Source: Methylibium sp965279545
Lineage (GTDB): Bacteria > Pseudomonadota > Gammaproteobacteria > Burkholderiales > Burkholderiaceae_C
Assembly: GCF_965279545.1 (NCBI RefSeq)
Contig: NZ_OZ257250.1
Span: forward strand, 2,604,001-2,668,000
Direction: 5' to 3'
DNA: 64,000 nt
The translations under genes were made by a program, and so were the position numbers. The notes under the pieces were generated by a model. The model saw only the letters and a list, made by a program, of their open reading frames with translations, searched no databases and had not been told where the DNA came from. Below, piece after piece: positions 54,390 through 63,604 of this stretch (position 1 is its first letter; every line of letters begins with the position of its first letter).

Positions 54390-56129
54390 TCAGGCGCCGC
54401 CGAGCCAGGCCTGGCGGCGCGCGCGCAGCGCGGCGTCGGCCTGCGCGTCGATGCCGAGCACCACCGCGCCGGCGGCCTGCGTGGCCGGCAGCGTCAGTTC
54501 GAGCAGGCGCTGGTCGCGTGCGGCCAGCAGCGGCAAGGGCCGCTCGAAGGCACACAGGGCCGTCAGATCGTCGCTGCGTTTGAGGCGCCAGCCGTCGAGC
54601 GCCACCAGCTCGTCGCCGGCCGCGAGCCCGGCCCGCTCGGCCGCGCCACCGCGCATCACGGACTGCAGCCTGAGCACGCCGCCGGCGTCACTGAGCCGCG
54701 CGCCGAGCCGCTGGGCGAGCACGGGCGCGTCTTCGCTCCAGGCGACGCCGACTCTCGCGAGCAGCGGTTTGAGCGGCAGCTCGCCGGTCCCGTGCACCCA
54801 GGCCGCGAGTTCGTGCGCATACGAGCGCCCGCCGACCTCGGCCAGCACCGCAGCGATGTCGTCCTCCGTGATCGGCCCCCCGGCAGCACGGCCGTGAGAC
54901 CCGCCGCTGCCTCGGGCCCACAGGCCGCGCATCACGTCATCGAGCGAACCGCTGCCTTCGCTGCGCAGCGTGAGGTCCAGCGCCAGCGCGACCAGCGAAC
55001 CCTTGGTGTAGTAGCTGACGGTGGCGTTGACGGTGTTCTCGTCGGGTCGGTAGTACTTGACCCAGGCGTCGAAGCTCGCCTGGGCGACGCTCTGCACCGC
55101 ACGACCCGGCGTGCCGAGCACGTTGTTGACGGTCTTCGCCAGCAGTTTCAGGTAGCGCGCCTCGTCGATCAGGCCGGCGCGCCGCAGCACCAGGTCGTCG
55201 TAATAGGACGTGAAGCCCTCGAAGAACCACAGCAGCTCGGTGTAGTTCTCGCGCGTGTAGTCGTAGTGCTCGAAGTCGCGCGGCTTCAGGCGCTTGACAT
55301 TCCAGGTGTGGAAGTACTCGTGGCTGATCAGCCCGAGCAGCGTCGCGTAGCCTTCGCCGGCGGACTTCATGCCGCTGCGCGGCAGGTCGCGGCGGTTGGC
55401 GATGAGCGCAGTGCTGGCACGGTGTTCGAGGCCGCCGTAGCCGTCGTCGACCGCGTTCAGCAGGAAGACGTAGCGCTTGAACGGCGGCTTCTTGCCACCG
55501 TGCCAGAAGGCGATCTGCGCCTCGCAGATCCGGCGGCTGTCGGCCAGCAGGCGCTCGCCGTCGAAGCTCGGCAAGGCGCCGGCGACGACGAACTCGTGCG
55601 GCGCGCCACCGGCCTTGAAGCTGCCGCGCCAGAAGCGGCCCAGCTCGACCGGGTGATCGACCAGTTCATCGTAGTCGACCGCTTCGAAGCCCTTGCCGGC
55701 CGCCGGCAGCGCGGTGGCGACCTGCCAGCCTTTGGGCAGCGGGCCCAGCGCGAGCTGCTGCGGCTCGCACTCGCGGCCGTGCACGCGCAGGAACACGCCG
55801 GTGCCGTTGAAGAAGCCGCGCTGCGCATCGAGGTAGGCCGCGCGCACCGAGGTGTCGAAGGCGTAGACGACATAGCTCACCACCAGCGTGGCACGGCCGC
55901 GGCAGTGCGCCACCCAGCCGGCCTTGTCGCCCTGCACCAGCGGCACGGCCTGCCCCCCCTGCCGCGCTTCGAGCTGCGACAGGTGGCGGGCGAACTCGCG
56001 CACCAGGTAGCTGCCGGGAATCCACACCGGCAGGCTCAGTGCCTGCTCGGCGGCCGGCCGGGCGATGGTGACGGTGACGCGGAACTGGTGGGCCGGGGCA
56101 TCGGCCACCTCGAGGCGGTAACGGATCAT
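54390..56129 (-). CDS. M61-family glycyl aminopeptidase with PDZ domain
   Basis: 579-residue metallopeptidase. The N-terminal beta domain (RYRLEVADAPAHQFRVTVTIA) is followed by the catalytic domain with the zinc motif HEYFHTWNVKRLKP and the distal Glu in TELLWFFEGFTSYYDDL. A C-terminal PDZ domain (VMRGGAAERAGLAAGDELVALDG) completes it. No signal peptide is seen, so it is probably cytoplasmic. The order resembles the M61/PDZ proteins of other Proteobacteria. Confidence 0.9.
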   Translation of the reverse strand: MIRYRLEVADAPAHQFRVTVTIARPAAEQALSLPVWIPGSYLVREFARHLSQLEARQGGQAVPLVQGDKAGWVAHCRGRATLVVSYVVYAFDTSVRAAYLDAQRGFFNGTGVFLRVHGRECEPQQLALGPLPKGWQVATALPAAGKGFEAVDYDELVDHPVELGRFWRGSFKAGGAPHEFVVAGALPSFDGERLLADSRRICEAQIAFWHGGKKPPFKRYVFLLNAVDDGYGGLEHRASTALIANRRDLPRSGMKSAGEGYATLLGLISHEYFHTWNVKRLKPRDFEHYDYTRENYTELLWFFEGFTSYYDDLVLRRAGLIDEARYLKLLAKTVNNVLGTPGRAVQSVAQASFDAWVKYYRPDENTVNATVSYYTKGSLVALALDLTLRSEGSGSLDDVMRGLWARGSGGSHGRAAGGPITEDDIAAVLAEVGGRSYAHELAAWVHGTGELPLKPLLARVGVAWSEDAPVLAQRLGARLSDAGGVLRLQSVMRGGAAERAGLAAGDELVALDGWRLKRSDDLTALCAFERPLPLLAARDQRLLELTLPATQAAGAVVLGIDAQADAALRARRQAWLGGA

Positions 56130-56162
56130 CGAGACGTCTTGTCCGGAAAAGTGGCGCCGTTC

Positions 56163-56621
56163 TCAGCTGCCGGCCGCGGCAATGAAGCAGCTCAGGCTGG
56201 CCACCGCGCTGAGCCGAAAGCGCAGCACCAGCCAGGTGCCCAGGCCGTGCGCCGGATAGACGCGGCGGTCGACGACATAGCAGGCGACCAGCAACGCGCC
56301 GAGCGCGGCCAGGCCTGCGTAGGGCGGCATCACCACCGCGATCCAGGCCAGCAGCATCACCGCCACCGCCCAGACGAAGCGGCTCGGCGACGGCAGCGCC
56401 TGGCGCTGGCCCAGGCCCCAGTGGACGCCACCGAGAAACGAGACGATCAGCGCCGCGTACTTGGCCAGCGCATCGGTCACGTAGGGGTGGGCGTCGGGCC
56501 GCACCAGCCAGGTCAGCAAGGCCCCCAGCACGAAGGGGATCAGGCCGGCATACCCGAGGCGCAGTGCCAGCGGATGCGGGGCGAGATTCAGGGTGACGGA
56601 GGCGGATTCGGCAGTGACCAC
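56163..56621 (-). CDS. DUF3429 membrane protein
   Basis: 152-residue protein with about four hydrophobic segments. It shows the family motif KYAALIVSFLGGVHWGLG. Function unknown. It lies between the M61 peptidase (33 bp) and dsbC (134 bp), same direction. Its length and topology fit the DUF3429 family. Confidence 0.78.
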   Translation of the reverse strand: MVTAESASVTLNLAPHPLALRLGYAGLIPFVLGALLTWLVRPDAHPYVTDALAKYAALIVSFLGGVHWGLGQRQALPSPSRFVWAVAVMLLAWIAVVMPPYAGLAALGALLVACYVVDRRVYPAHGLGTWLVLRFRLSAVASLSCFIAAAGS

Positions 56622-56713
56622 GGAAACGGCGGGAGAAGTTCGGAGCGCGGGCTGGATTGTCGCCGCAGCCGCACGCTCCGACCGGCGCGCACGGCCGGTG
56701 CAGAAACGACGAA

Positions 56714-56729
56714 GGGGCCCGCAGGCCCC
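56714..56729 (-). terminator. Candidate dsbC terminator
   Basis: Minus strand: GGGGCC, a 4-nt loop, GGCCCC, then TTCGTCGTTTC. The 6-bp GC stem lies 27 nt after the dsbC stop. The T-tract is broken, so termination may be partial. Confidence 0.45.
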
Positions 56730-56755
56730 ATTCCGTCACGGCGAGACCACCCCGC

Positions 56756-57496
56756 TCAGGACTTGCCGCTGCCCGCGAGTTGCTTTTCCAGCTGTGGCGC
56801 GGTCAGCATGCCCGGCACGCGCGTGCCGTCCTCGAACACGATCGCCGGCGTGCCATTGACGCGGTGCTTGCGGCTCAGCTCCACGTTGCGTTCGATGGGC
56901 GACGCACAGGCGCCCAGCAGCTTCGGGGGCTGCACGCCGTCGACCATCCAGTTGCGCCACGCCACCGACGAGTCCTTCGCGCACCAGATCGCGTTGGCCT
57001 TCTCCGGCGAGTCGCCGCCGAGGATGGGAATCAGGAAGGTGTAGACCGTCAGGTCCTTGGCGTTGGAGAGTTCCTTCTCGAAGCGCTTGCAATAGCCGCA
57101 GTTCGGGTCGGCGAAGACCGCGATCCTGCGGGCGCCGGTGCCGGTCTTCCACACCAGCGCATCCTTCAGCGGCAGCGACGCGAAATCGATCGCATTGAGC
57201 TTGTTCAGGCGCTCCTCGGTCAGGTTGCGCTTGGTCTTCAGATCGAGGATCTCGCCGCGGATCAGGTAAGCGCCTTCGGCATCGGTATAGAAGACATCGT
57301 TGCCGATGCGCACCTCGAACAGGCCGGGGACAGGCGCCTTGTTCACCTCGTCGATCTTCGCGCCGCTGCTCAGGCGTTCAGTGATCGCCTTGCGGATCAC
57401 CGTCTCCTGCGGCACCTGGGCCACGGCGGTCAGTGCGAGGGGGGTGGCGAGGGCCGCAACGGTGGCGGCCGCCAGAACGGCAGTCTTGATCTTCAT
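56756..57496 (-). CDS. dsbC: Thiol:disulfide interchange protein DsbC
   Basis: Periplasmic disulfide isomerase, 246 aa. The signal peptide spans about 1-26 (ALTAVAQ end). The N-terminal dimerisation domain follows (KIDEVNKAPVPGLFEVRIGNDVFYTD), then the thioredoxin fold with the active site CGYC in VFADPNCGYCKRFEKEL, a second Cys pair (CAKD and LLGAC) and the cis-Pro in VNGTPAIVFEDG. It is followed by DUF3429 and preceded by the UbiH-like gene. Confidence 0.94.
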   Translation of the reverse strand: MKIKTAVLAAATVAALATPLALTAVAQVPQETVIRKAITERLSSGAKIDEVNKAPVPGLFEVRIGNDVFYTDAEGAYLIRGEILDLKTKRNLTEERLNKLNAIDFASLPLKDALVWKTGTGARRIAVFADPNCGYCKRFEKELSNAKDLTVYTFLIPILGGDSPEKANAIWCAKDSSVAWRNWMVDGVQPPKLLGACASPIERNVELSRKHRVNGTPAIVFEDGTRVPGMLTAPQLEKQLAGSGKS

Positions 57497-57534
57497 GGGA
57501 ATCCTTCGGGTGCGCGGCGGCGTGATCCGGAGCC

Positions 57535-58653
57535 TCAGCCCCGCAACGCGCGGTCGGTGAGCCAGCGTTTCAGCGCGGGCACATGATTCACGAGACTCAG
57601 GCCGCGGTTGCGGAGTTCCCTCACCGGGCCGCTCTGGTGTGCGAATAGTTGCAACAGGCCGTCGGTCACCCGGCCCATGGCCCAGGTCGGCACGGCGCGC
57701 TGGCGGGCATAGCGGGCGAGCAGTTTCTCGTCGCCGAGCGAGCGCCAGGCCTCGCGGCGCCGGCACTCGGCGATCACGGCGCACAGCGTGTCGACGTCGG
57801 CCAGCCCCAGGTTCAGGCCCTGCCCGGCCAGCGGATGCACCACGTGGGCGGCATCGCCGAGCAGCACCCAGCCCGACCCATGCCAGCGCGTCGCGCGCGC
57901 CAGCCGCAGCGGCCAGGCCGCCCGCGCGCTGCGCAAGGCCAGCCGCCCGACACGGCCCTGGCTCGCCTCGTTCAGCGCCTGCTCGAACGCCGCACCGTCC
58001 AGCGCCAGCAAGTCGGCCGCACGCGCATCGGGCAGCGACCAGACCAGGCCGTAGCCGCCCGGCTCGCCCGGCAGGTCGAAGGGCAGCAGCGCCAGCACGT
58101 CGGGCGAGCGGAACCACTGCCGCGCGATGCCCTGGTGCGGCCGGTCGCTGGCCAGCCGCGCGGCGATCGCGCGCTGGCCGTAGTCGAAGCGTTCGACCTC
58201 GATGCCGAGCGCCTCGCGCTCGCCGGAATCCTTGCCGTCGCACAGCGCGGTCAGCGTGGCGGGCGGCGCCTCGTCGAGCAGCGTGACATGGGGTGCGAAG
58301 CGCAGCGCGGTAGCGAGCTCGCGCTCCAGCGCAGCCGCATCGACGATCCACGCGAGTTCGCCGACGCACTGCTGCCAGGCGCTGAACTCGATCGCGCCAC
58401 CGGCATCGCCGGCCACCTGCATGTCGAGCACGCGGGTCGCGGCCGGCGGCGTGGCGCCGAGCAGGGCACTCCACACCTTGAGTTGCTGCAGCAGCGCGAC
58501 CGAGCGGGCACCGAGCGCGTAGGTGCGCACGTCCGGCCCGCCCGGTGCGGGCGCGCCGGACAGCGCCACGCGCAGCCCGATGCGGGCCAGCGCCAGGGCC
58601 AGCGCCTGCCCCACCGCACCGCGGCCCCGCACGCTCACGTCGAAATGCTTCAT
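57535..58653 (-). CDS. UbiH/UbiF-like FAD-dependent hydroxylase
   Basis: 372-residue flavoprotein monooxygenase of the ubiquinone-hydroxylase family. The FAD-binding start is FDVSVRGRGAVGQALALALARIG (GxGxxG), with the second FAD motif GWVLLGDAAHVVHPLAGQGLNLGLADV. It probably hydroxylates the ubiquinone ring; which position cannot be told. The -10-like TACAAT at 58669-58664 would place the transcript start about 4 nt before ATG, so the mRNA may be nearly leaderless. It is divergent from the AsmA gene. Confidence 0.85.
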   Translation of the reverse strand: MKHFDVSVRGRGAVGQALALALARIGLRVALSGAPAPGGPDVRTYALGARSVALLQQLKVWSALLGATPPAATRVLDMQVAGDAGGAIEFSAWQQCVGELAWIVDAAALERELATALRFAPHVTLLDEAPPATLTALCDGKDSGEREALGIEVERFDYGQRAIAARLASDRPHQGIARQWFRSPDVLALLPFDLPGEPGGYGLVWSLPDARAADLLALDGAAFEQALNEASQGRVGRLALRSARAAWPLRLARATRWHGSGWVLLGDAAHVVHPLAGQGLNLGLADVDTLCAVIAECRRREAWRSLGDEKLLARYARQRAVPTWAMGRVTDGLLQLFAHQSGPVRELRNRGLSLVNHVPALKRWLTDRALRG

Positions 58654-58663
58654 TGCGATTCAC

Positions 58664-58669
58664 ATTGTA
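58664..58669 (-). promoter_or_regulatory. Possible -10 box for UbiH-like gene
   Basis: TACAAT on the minus strand, 10 nt upstream of the ATG at 58653. No ribosome-binding sequence is visible between, which would suit a leaderless or near-leaderless mRNA. Confidence 0.4.
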
Positions 58670-58750
58670 GGGAGCGCCCTGTGCGCATCATGGCCGGCGG
58701 CACAATGCCCCGACCGCCACTGCATGGGGCTTGCCGCCCCGGCCCGCGTC

Positions 58751-61231
58751 ATGCCCGTCTGGCTCCGTCGCTCCCTGATCGCCCTGGCCGTGCTGCTGGG
58801 CCTCGCCGTGGCCGCCGCGGCCTACCTCGTCGCGAGCTTCGATCCCAACCGCTACAAGGGCTTGCTGATCGACTGGATGCGCGAACACAAGGCACGCACG
58901 CTGGCGATCGACGGGGCCATCGGCCTGTCGGTCTTTCCGCGCATCGAGGTGACGCTGCGCGACGTGAAGCTCAGCGAGCACCATAGGCCGGAGGAATTCG
59001 CCGCCCTGCAGGAAGCCACGCTCGCGGTGCAGGTGATGCCGCTGCTGCGCCAGCAGCTGGCGGTCGACCGCGTGTCGGCGCGCGGCGTGCGCGTGCGCTA
59101 CACCCGCGACGCCGAAGGCCGACGCAACATCGACGACCTGCTGGGCCCCACCGCGCCCGAGGCATCGGTGGGCGCGCCCGCCGATGCCCCATCGAAGGCC
59201 CTGAAGTTCGATGTCAGCGCGATCGAGTTCAAGGACCTGCAGGCCACGGTGAAGGACCTGCCGTCGGGCCTCGACGGCCGCCTCGTCGTCGAGGAGTTCA
59301 GCACCGGGCGGCTGGCCGACGGGGCCGAGTCACCGATCCAGTTCAGCGGCCGGGCGATGCTCGCGCAACCGAAGCTCGACGCCGGGGTCGAGCTCGCCGG
59401 CCGGATCGAGCTCGCACTGCCGGCCGGTGCGCCGGCCAGCGTGGCGCTGCGCGACATGACGCTGGCGTTGCGCGGCGAAGGCTTCCAGGTGAAGCAACTC
59501 GACGCCCGCCTGGCCGGGGCGCTGGCCTACGACGGGCCGAGCGGCGCACTGCAGGCCGACAAGCTCCGGCTCACCGTGTCCGGCGAGCGCCTCGGCCTGG
59601 CACTGAAGGACAGCACGCTGACGCTCGATGCACTGCGCTTCGACCCGCCGAAGCGCACCCTGCGGCTCGATGCGCTCGACGTGAAGCTGGCCGGCCGCAG
59701 CGGCGAGAACGCCGTCGCCGCCCAGCTCGCGTGGCCGAAGCTCGCGGTGGCCGGCGACACGCTCGAGGGCAGCGCGCTCAAAGGCAACGCGTCGCTGAAA
59801 GGCGGTGCGGCGGTCGGCACGGTGCAGATCGACTTCGAGTCGCAGGCGCCGAGCGGCAACTTCGAGCGCATCCGCGTGCCGGGGCTGCGGCTCGCCGTCA
59901 AGGGCAGCGGCGCCGGCCGCACGGTGAACGGCGAGGTCCGCAGCGACCTGACCCTCGCGCCGCAGCCGCTGGCCGCCGCGCTCGATGCGCTGACGCTGAA
60001 GCTCGCCTTCACCGACCCTGCGCTGCCACCGGTGAACCTGGCGCTGCAAGGGCAGGCGCAGGCCGGCGCGAAGGAGGCGAGCTGGCGCTTCGACGGCACG
60101 ATCAACGAGCAGAAGTTCAACGCCGGCGGCCGCGCCGACCTGGCCAGGCCCGTGCCCTACATCGATGCCCAGGCCCGCTTCGCGGCGCTCGACCTGACGC
60201 GCTTCGTCGCGCCGCCCTCCGGCCAGACCAAGCCGGCGGGTGAAAAACCGGCCGCCGACACGCCGGTCGACCTGAGCGCACTGAAGGCGGTCGACGGCCG
60301 CTTCAGCCTGCGCGCCGGCACGCTGGTCTATCCGCCCTACCGCATCGGCGAGGCGGCGCTCGACGCCACGCTCGCCGGCGGCGTGCTGCGCGTCAGCGAC
60401 CTGAGTGGCCGGGCCTGGGGCGGGCGCTTCGCGGCCCAGGCCTCCGCGCAAGCCGGCGCCGACCGCGCTGCGCAGCGCGTCGGCCTGAAGCTCGACGCGA
60501 CCGATGTCGACATCGCCGCGCTGCTGACCGACGTGGCGCAGTTCAAGAAGCTGGAAGGCAAGGGCCGCGTGACGGCCGACGTCACGACGCAGGGCGCCAG
60601 CGTGCAGCGCCTCAAGCAGGCGCTCGACGGCAAGGCCGCGTTCGAGCTGCGCGACGGTGCGGTGCGCGGCATCAACCTCGCGAAGACGCTGCGGCAGTGG
60701 CGCTCGGCGGTCACGCTGAACAAGGACGCGGTGCAGGCCTCGAGCGCCGAGGAGAAGACCGACTTCTCCGAGATCAGCGCCAGCTTCGCCATCGCCGACG
60801 GCGTGGCGCGCAGCAAGGACCTGTCGGCCAAGAGCCCCTTCCTGCGCGTGGGCGGCGACGGCCTGGTGGACATCGGCCGGGGCCGGGTCGACTACCTGGC
60901 CAAGGCCACCGTCACCGGCACGGCCGAAGGCCAGGGCGGCGCCGACCTCGCGTTGCTGAAAGGCGTGACGGTGCCGGTGCAACTGGTCGGCCCCTTCGAG
61001 GCGGTCGACTACAAGGTCCAGTGGTCCGCGGTGAGTGCTGCCGTGCTCGGCGGCGCGGCCCGGGGGGCGCTCGGCGAGCGCGCGAAGGGGGTGCTCGGCG
61101 GCCTGCTCGGTGGCAGCGAGGCCCCGGCTGCCGCCGCGAGCGGCGCCTCGGCGCCGTCGGCCAAGGAGCAGGTGAAGGAAAAGGCCAAAGACAAGGCCAG
61201 GGACGAGCTGAAGAAGCTCTTCGGGCGGTGA
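58751..61231 (+). CDS. AsmA family protein
   Basis: 826-residue bridge-like protein of the AsmA group, linked in other bacteria to outer-membrane lipid transport. One N-terminal transmembrane helix (SLIALAVLLGLAVAAAAYLVA) is followed by the AsmA N-terminal motif FDPNRYKGLLIDWMREH and a long periplasmic beta-rich stretch. The conserved C-terminal region is VQRLKQALDGKAAFELRDGAVRGINLA...FSEISASFAIADGVARSKDL. It ends in a lysine-rich helix. ATG 58751 was chosen because it opens the helix. A repeat-encoded mini-ORF starts 5 nt after its stop. Confidence 0.88.
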   Translation: MPVWLRRSLIALAVLLGLAVAAAAYLVASFDPNRYKGLLIDWMREHKARTLAIDGAIGLSVFPRIEVTLRDVKLSEHHRPEEFAALQEATLAVQVMPLLRQQLAVDRVSARGVRVRYTRDAEGRRNIDDLLGPTAPEASVGAPADAPSKALKFDVSAIEFKDLQATVKDLPSGLDGRLVVEEFSTGRLADGAESPIQFSGRAMLAQPKLDAGVELAGRIELALPAGAPASVALRDMTLALRGEGFQVKQLDARLAGALAYDGPSGALQADKLRLTVSGERLGLALKDSTLTLDALRFDPPKRTLRLDALDVKLAGRSGENAVAAQLAWPKLAVAGDTLEGSALKGNASLKGGAAVGTVQIDFESQAPSGNFERIRVPGLRLAVKGSGAGRTVNGEVRSDLTLAPQPLAAALDALTLKLAFTDPALPPVNLALQGQAQAGAKEASWRFDGTINEQKFNAGGRADLARPVPYIDAQARFAALDLTRFVAPPSGQTKPAGEKPAADTPVDLSALKAVDGRFSLRAGTLVYPPYRIGEAALDATLAGGVLRVSDLSGRAWGGRFAAQASAQAGADRAAQRVGLKLDATDVDIAALLTDVAQFKKLEGKGRVTADVTTQGASVQRLKQALDGKAAFELRDGAVRGINLAKTLRQWRSAVTLNKDAVQASSAEEKTDFSEISASFAIADGVARSKDLSAKSPFLRVGGDGLVDIGRGRVDYLAKATVTGTAEGQGGADLALLKGVTVPVQLVGPFEAVDYKVQWSAVSAAVLGGAARGALGERAKGVLGGLLGGSEAPAAAASGASAPSAKEQVKEKAKDKARDELKKLFGR

Positions 61232-61236
61232 AAGTC

Positions 61237-61344
61237 ATGAGACATCCCGTATTCGCTTCGTCGCGGGCCGAGCGCCGGGCCGCTCCCAAGCCGGCCCGGA
61301 TCCCCCCGGCGGGACCACACGAAGTGCGCAGGGTGCACCAATGA
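61237..61344 (+). CDS. Repeat-encoded mini-ORF, unit C (35 aa)
   Basis: ATG 61237 starts 5 nt after the AsmA stop, and its TGA (61342-61344) overlaps the ATG of the MOSC gene. The product starts MRHPVFASSRAERRAAPKP and ends AGPHEVRRVHQ. The last 37 nt match the end of unit A at 30 positions. It has the same layout as the tandem mini-ORFs at 43991-44169. Not recognised as a functional protein. Confidence 0.4.
   Translation: MRHPVFASSRAERRAAPKPARIPPAGPHEVRRVHQ
61299..61344 (+). repeat. Diverged copy of the ATGA-junction repeat
   Basis: The segment GGCGGGAC...GGGTGCxCCAATGA corresponds to the 3' part of the repeat units at 43991-44169 (30 of 37 positions), again directly before a gene start. 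The 5' part is hard to align, so this copy is older or belongs to a sister family. Confidence 0.55.
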
Positions 61345-62192
61345 GCGATTTCGACATCACGATCACCGGCCTGCACGTGCACCCGGTGAAGTCCTGCGCG
61401 GGCGTCAGCCTGAGCGAGGTGCTGCTGATCGAGACCGGCTTCGAGTTCGACCGCGCCTGGATGGTGGTCGACGCCGGTGGCGGTTTCCTCAGCCAGCGCG
61501 AGCTGCCGCGCATGGCGCTGGTCGCCACCGAGCTGCGCCACAGCGAGCTGGTGCTGCGCGCGCCCGGCATGCTGGCGCTGCACCTCGCGCTCGACACGGT
61601 GGAGACGCCGACACGGGTGCGCGTGTGGAACGACGAGGTGGCGGCCTACGACATGGGCGATCTGGCCGCGCAGTGGTTCAGCGACTTCCTGCGCCAGCCG
61701 CTGCGGCTGGTGCGCTTCGACCCGGAACACAGGCGCCTGTCCAGCCGCGCCTGGACCGGCCCCCTCGAAGCGGAGAACGCCTTCAGCGACGGCTTCCCGA
61801 TCCTCGTGGTCTCGCAGGCTTCGCTCGACGAACTGAACGCGCGGCTGGCGGCGAAGGACCGGCCGCCGGTCGCGATGCAGCGCTTCCGGCCCAACCTCGT
61901 GCTCACCGGGCTCGACGCGCACGGCGAGGACCACCTCGACGAGATCGCCTTCGACACGGCCGAGGGCGCGGTGCGCCTGAAGCTCGTGAAGCCCTGCCCG
62001 CGCTGCCCGATCCCGAACGTCGACCCGGCCACCGGCGTGCCGGGCACCGAGCCGGGCGACACGCTGGCGGGCTACCGCGCCGACGCGCGCGTCGGCGGCG
62101 CCATCACCTTCGGCATGAACGCGGTGATCGTCGAAGGCATCGAGTGCGTGTTGCGCGTCGGACAGGCCGGCGGCGCGAGCATCAGGTTCTGA
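61341..62192 (+). CDS. MOSC domain protein (YcbX-like)
   Basis: 283 aa. An N-terminal MOSC beta-barrel domain (GLHVHPVKSCAGVSLSEVLL, RELPRMALVATEL) is followed by the MOSC domain with RFRPNLVLTGLDAHGEDHLDE, the conserved Cys region KPCPRCPIPNVDPATG and GVPGTEPGDTLAGYR. Such proteins bind molybdenum cofactor sulfur and, in YcbX, detoxify N-hydroxylated compounds with a reductase. The ferredoxin-like C-terminal domain of E. coli YcbX is missing. Its start overlaps mini-ORF C. Confidence 0.88.
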   Translation: MSDFDITITGLHVHPVKSCAGVSLSEVLLIETGFEFDRAWMVVDAGGGFLSQRELPRMALVATELRHSELVLRAPGMLALHLALDTVETPTRVRVWNDEVAAYDMGDLAAQWFSDFLRQPLRLVRFDPEHRRLSSRAWTGPLEAENAFSDGFPILVVSQASLDELNARLAAKDRPPVAMQRFRPNLVLTGLDAHGEDHLDEIAFDTAEGAVRLKLVKPCPRCPIPNVDPATGVPGTEPGDTLAGYRADARVGGAITFGMNAVIVEGIECVLRVGQAGGASIRF

Positions 62193-62221
62193 GACCCGGT
62201 CGCGTTCAAGCGCATCGAAAA

Positions 62222-63604
62222 TCAGCCGGCGCCCTCGCCAGCGCGCACCATCGCCGCCTGCGCAGGCCAGTCGATCTCGACGGCCAGGCCGCCGAGCGCG
62301 CTCGACCGGCCGACGCGGACCGCGGCCTGGTGCACGGCTGCGATGCGCCGCACGATCGACCAGCCCAAGCCGCTGCCGGCTTGCCCGCTGCCGACGACGC
62401 GAAAGAAGCGTTCACCGACGCGCTGCGCGTCCTGGCCGCTCATGCCCGGCCCGCTGTCCTCGACCGTCAGCCGGACGTGGGTGGGGTGCCGCTTCACGGC
62501 GAGCTTCACGCTCGCTTGCGGCGGGCTGTACCGGATCGCGTTGTCGACGAGATTGCGCACGAGCACGGACAGCAACGTGCCGTCCCCTCGCACCCGGCAG
62601 GGCTCGGCCGCGTCGACCTCGATCGTCTGCCGCTTGTGCAAGGCCTGCGGCGCCAGCTCGGCCACCACGCGCCGGACCAGGGCGCTCAGTTCCACCGGGC
62701 GGCCCGCCGGCGGGCCGCCCGCCTCCAGCCGCGACAGTGTCAGCAACTGCTCGACCAGGCGGGTCGCGCGGTCGCATCCCTCCAGCGTCGCCCGCAGCGC
62801 GTGGCGGCGCTGCCCGGCGTCGGCTTCACCCAGGGCCACCTGGGCCTGTGCACGGATCGCCGCGATCGGTGTGCGCAGCTCGTGGGCGGCGTCGGCCGTG
62901 AACCGGCGCTCGGACTCCATCAACTCGGCGATGCGCGCGAACAGGCGGTTCAGCGCGTCGAGCATCGGTGTCATCTCCGATGGCGCGCCCTCGACGACGA
63001 CCGGGCTCAGTGCCTGCGGCTGGCGCTCGGCCAGCGTGCGGCCCAGCGCGCGCAGCGGTGCCACGCCGCGGTGCACCGCCCACCAGGCCGCCAACGCCAG
63101 CAGCGGCAGCGCCATGAGCATCGGCCACAGCGTGCTGCGCAACACCGCCCACAGAATGGCGGCCCGTGAATCCACCTGCTCGCCGACGTACACCTGCACG
63201 TCGCGCTCGCCGCCGTGCGCTGCAAACACGCGCCACGCCGTGCCGTCGACCTGCACCGTCCTGAAACCGGCCTGGAAGTGCTCGCCGGCTTCGACCATCG
63301 GCAGCGCCGGCGCATTGGCCGATCGCAGCGCCGGGCGGCCTTCATGGAAAACCTGGAACGCCACCTTGGGCGCGTAGCGATGCAGCGTCGGTGCGTCGAC
63401 GCCGCGATCGTCGTCCCCGACCTCGCGCGCCTGCTGCACCACCAGCAGCGCGGCCGCCTGGGCCAGATGGCCGTCGAGCAGTTCGTCGAGCTCGTGACGC
63501 ACGTCGAACCACGTCGCCGCCGCGGTCGCCGCCCAGACGCTCACCACCAGGCCGAGCACCAGCGCCAGCAGCCGGCCTTGCAGCGAGCGTGGCTGCCCCG
63601 TCAC
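62222..63604 (-). CDS. Sensor histidine kinase (QseC-like)
   Basis: 460-residue membrane sensor starting at GTG 63604. The first transmembrane helix is GRLLALVLGLVVSVWAATAAA. A periplasmic loop of about 130 residues follows (YAPKVAFQVFHEGRPALRS), then a second helix (WPMLMALPLLALAAWWAVHRG), a HAMP-like segment, the H-box FTADAAHELRTPIAAIRAQAQ, N-box NLVDNAIRYSP and G-boxes DSGPGMSG and GSGLGWSIVRRIA. Layout and sequence follow QseC. Coupled to the regulator by 4 nt (GTGA). Signal unknown. Confidence 0.93.
   Translation of the reverse strand: MTGQPRSLQGRLLALVLGLVVSVWAATAAATWFDVRHELDELLDGHLAQAAALLVVQQAREVGDDDRGVDAPTLHRYAPKVAFQVFHEGRPALRSANAPALPMVEAGEHFQAGFRTVQVDGTAWRVFAAHGGERDVQVYVGEQVDSRAAILWAVLRSTLWPMLMALPLLALAAWWAVHRGVAPLRALGRTLAERQPQALSPVVVEGAPSEMTPMLDALNRLFARIAELMESERRFTADAAHELRTPIAAIRAQAQVALGEADAGQRRHALRATLEGCDRATRLVEQLLTLSRLEAGGPPAGRPVELSALVRRVVAELAPQALHKRQTIEVDAAEPCRVRGDGTLLSVLVRNLVDNAIRYSPPQASVKLAVKRHPTHVRLTVEDSGPGMSGQDAQRVGERFFRVVGSGQAGSGLGWSIVRRIAAVHQAAVRVGRSSALGGLAVEIDWPAQAAMVRAGEGAG

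Noticed and set aside
53913..57044. 1043-codon plus-strand open frame opposite DUF3108, M61, DUF3429 and dsbC
   Set aside because: It shadows four well-supported genes and shows no motif or plausible composition.
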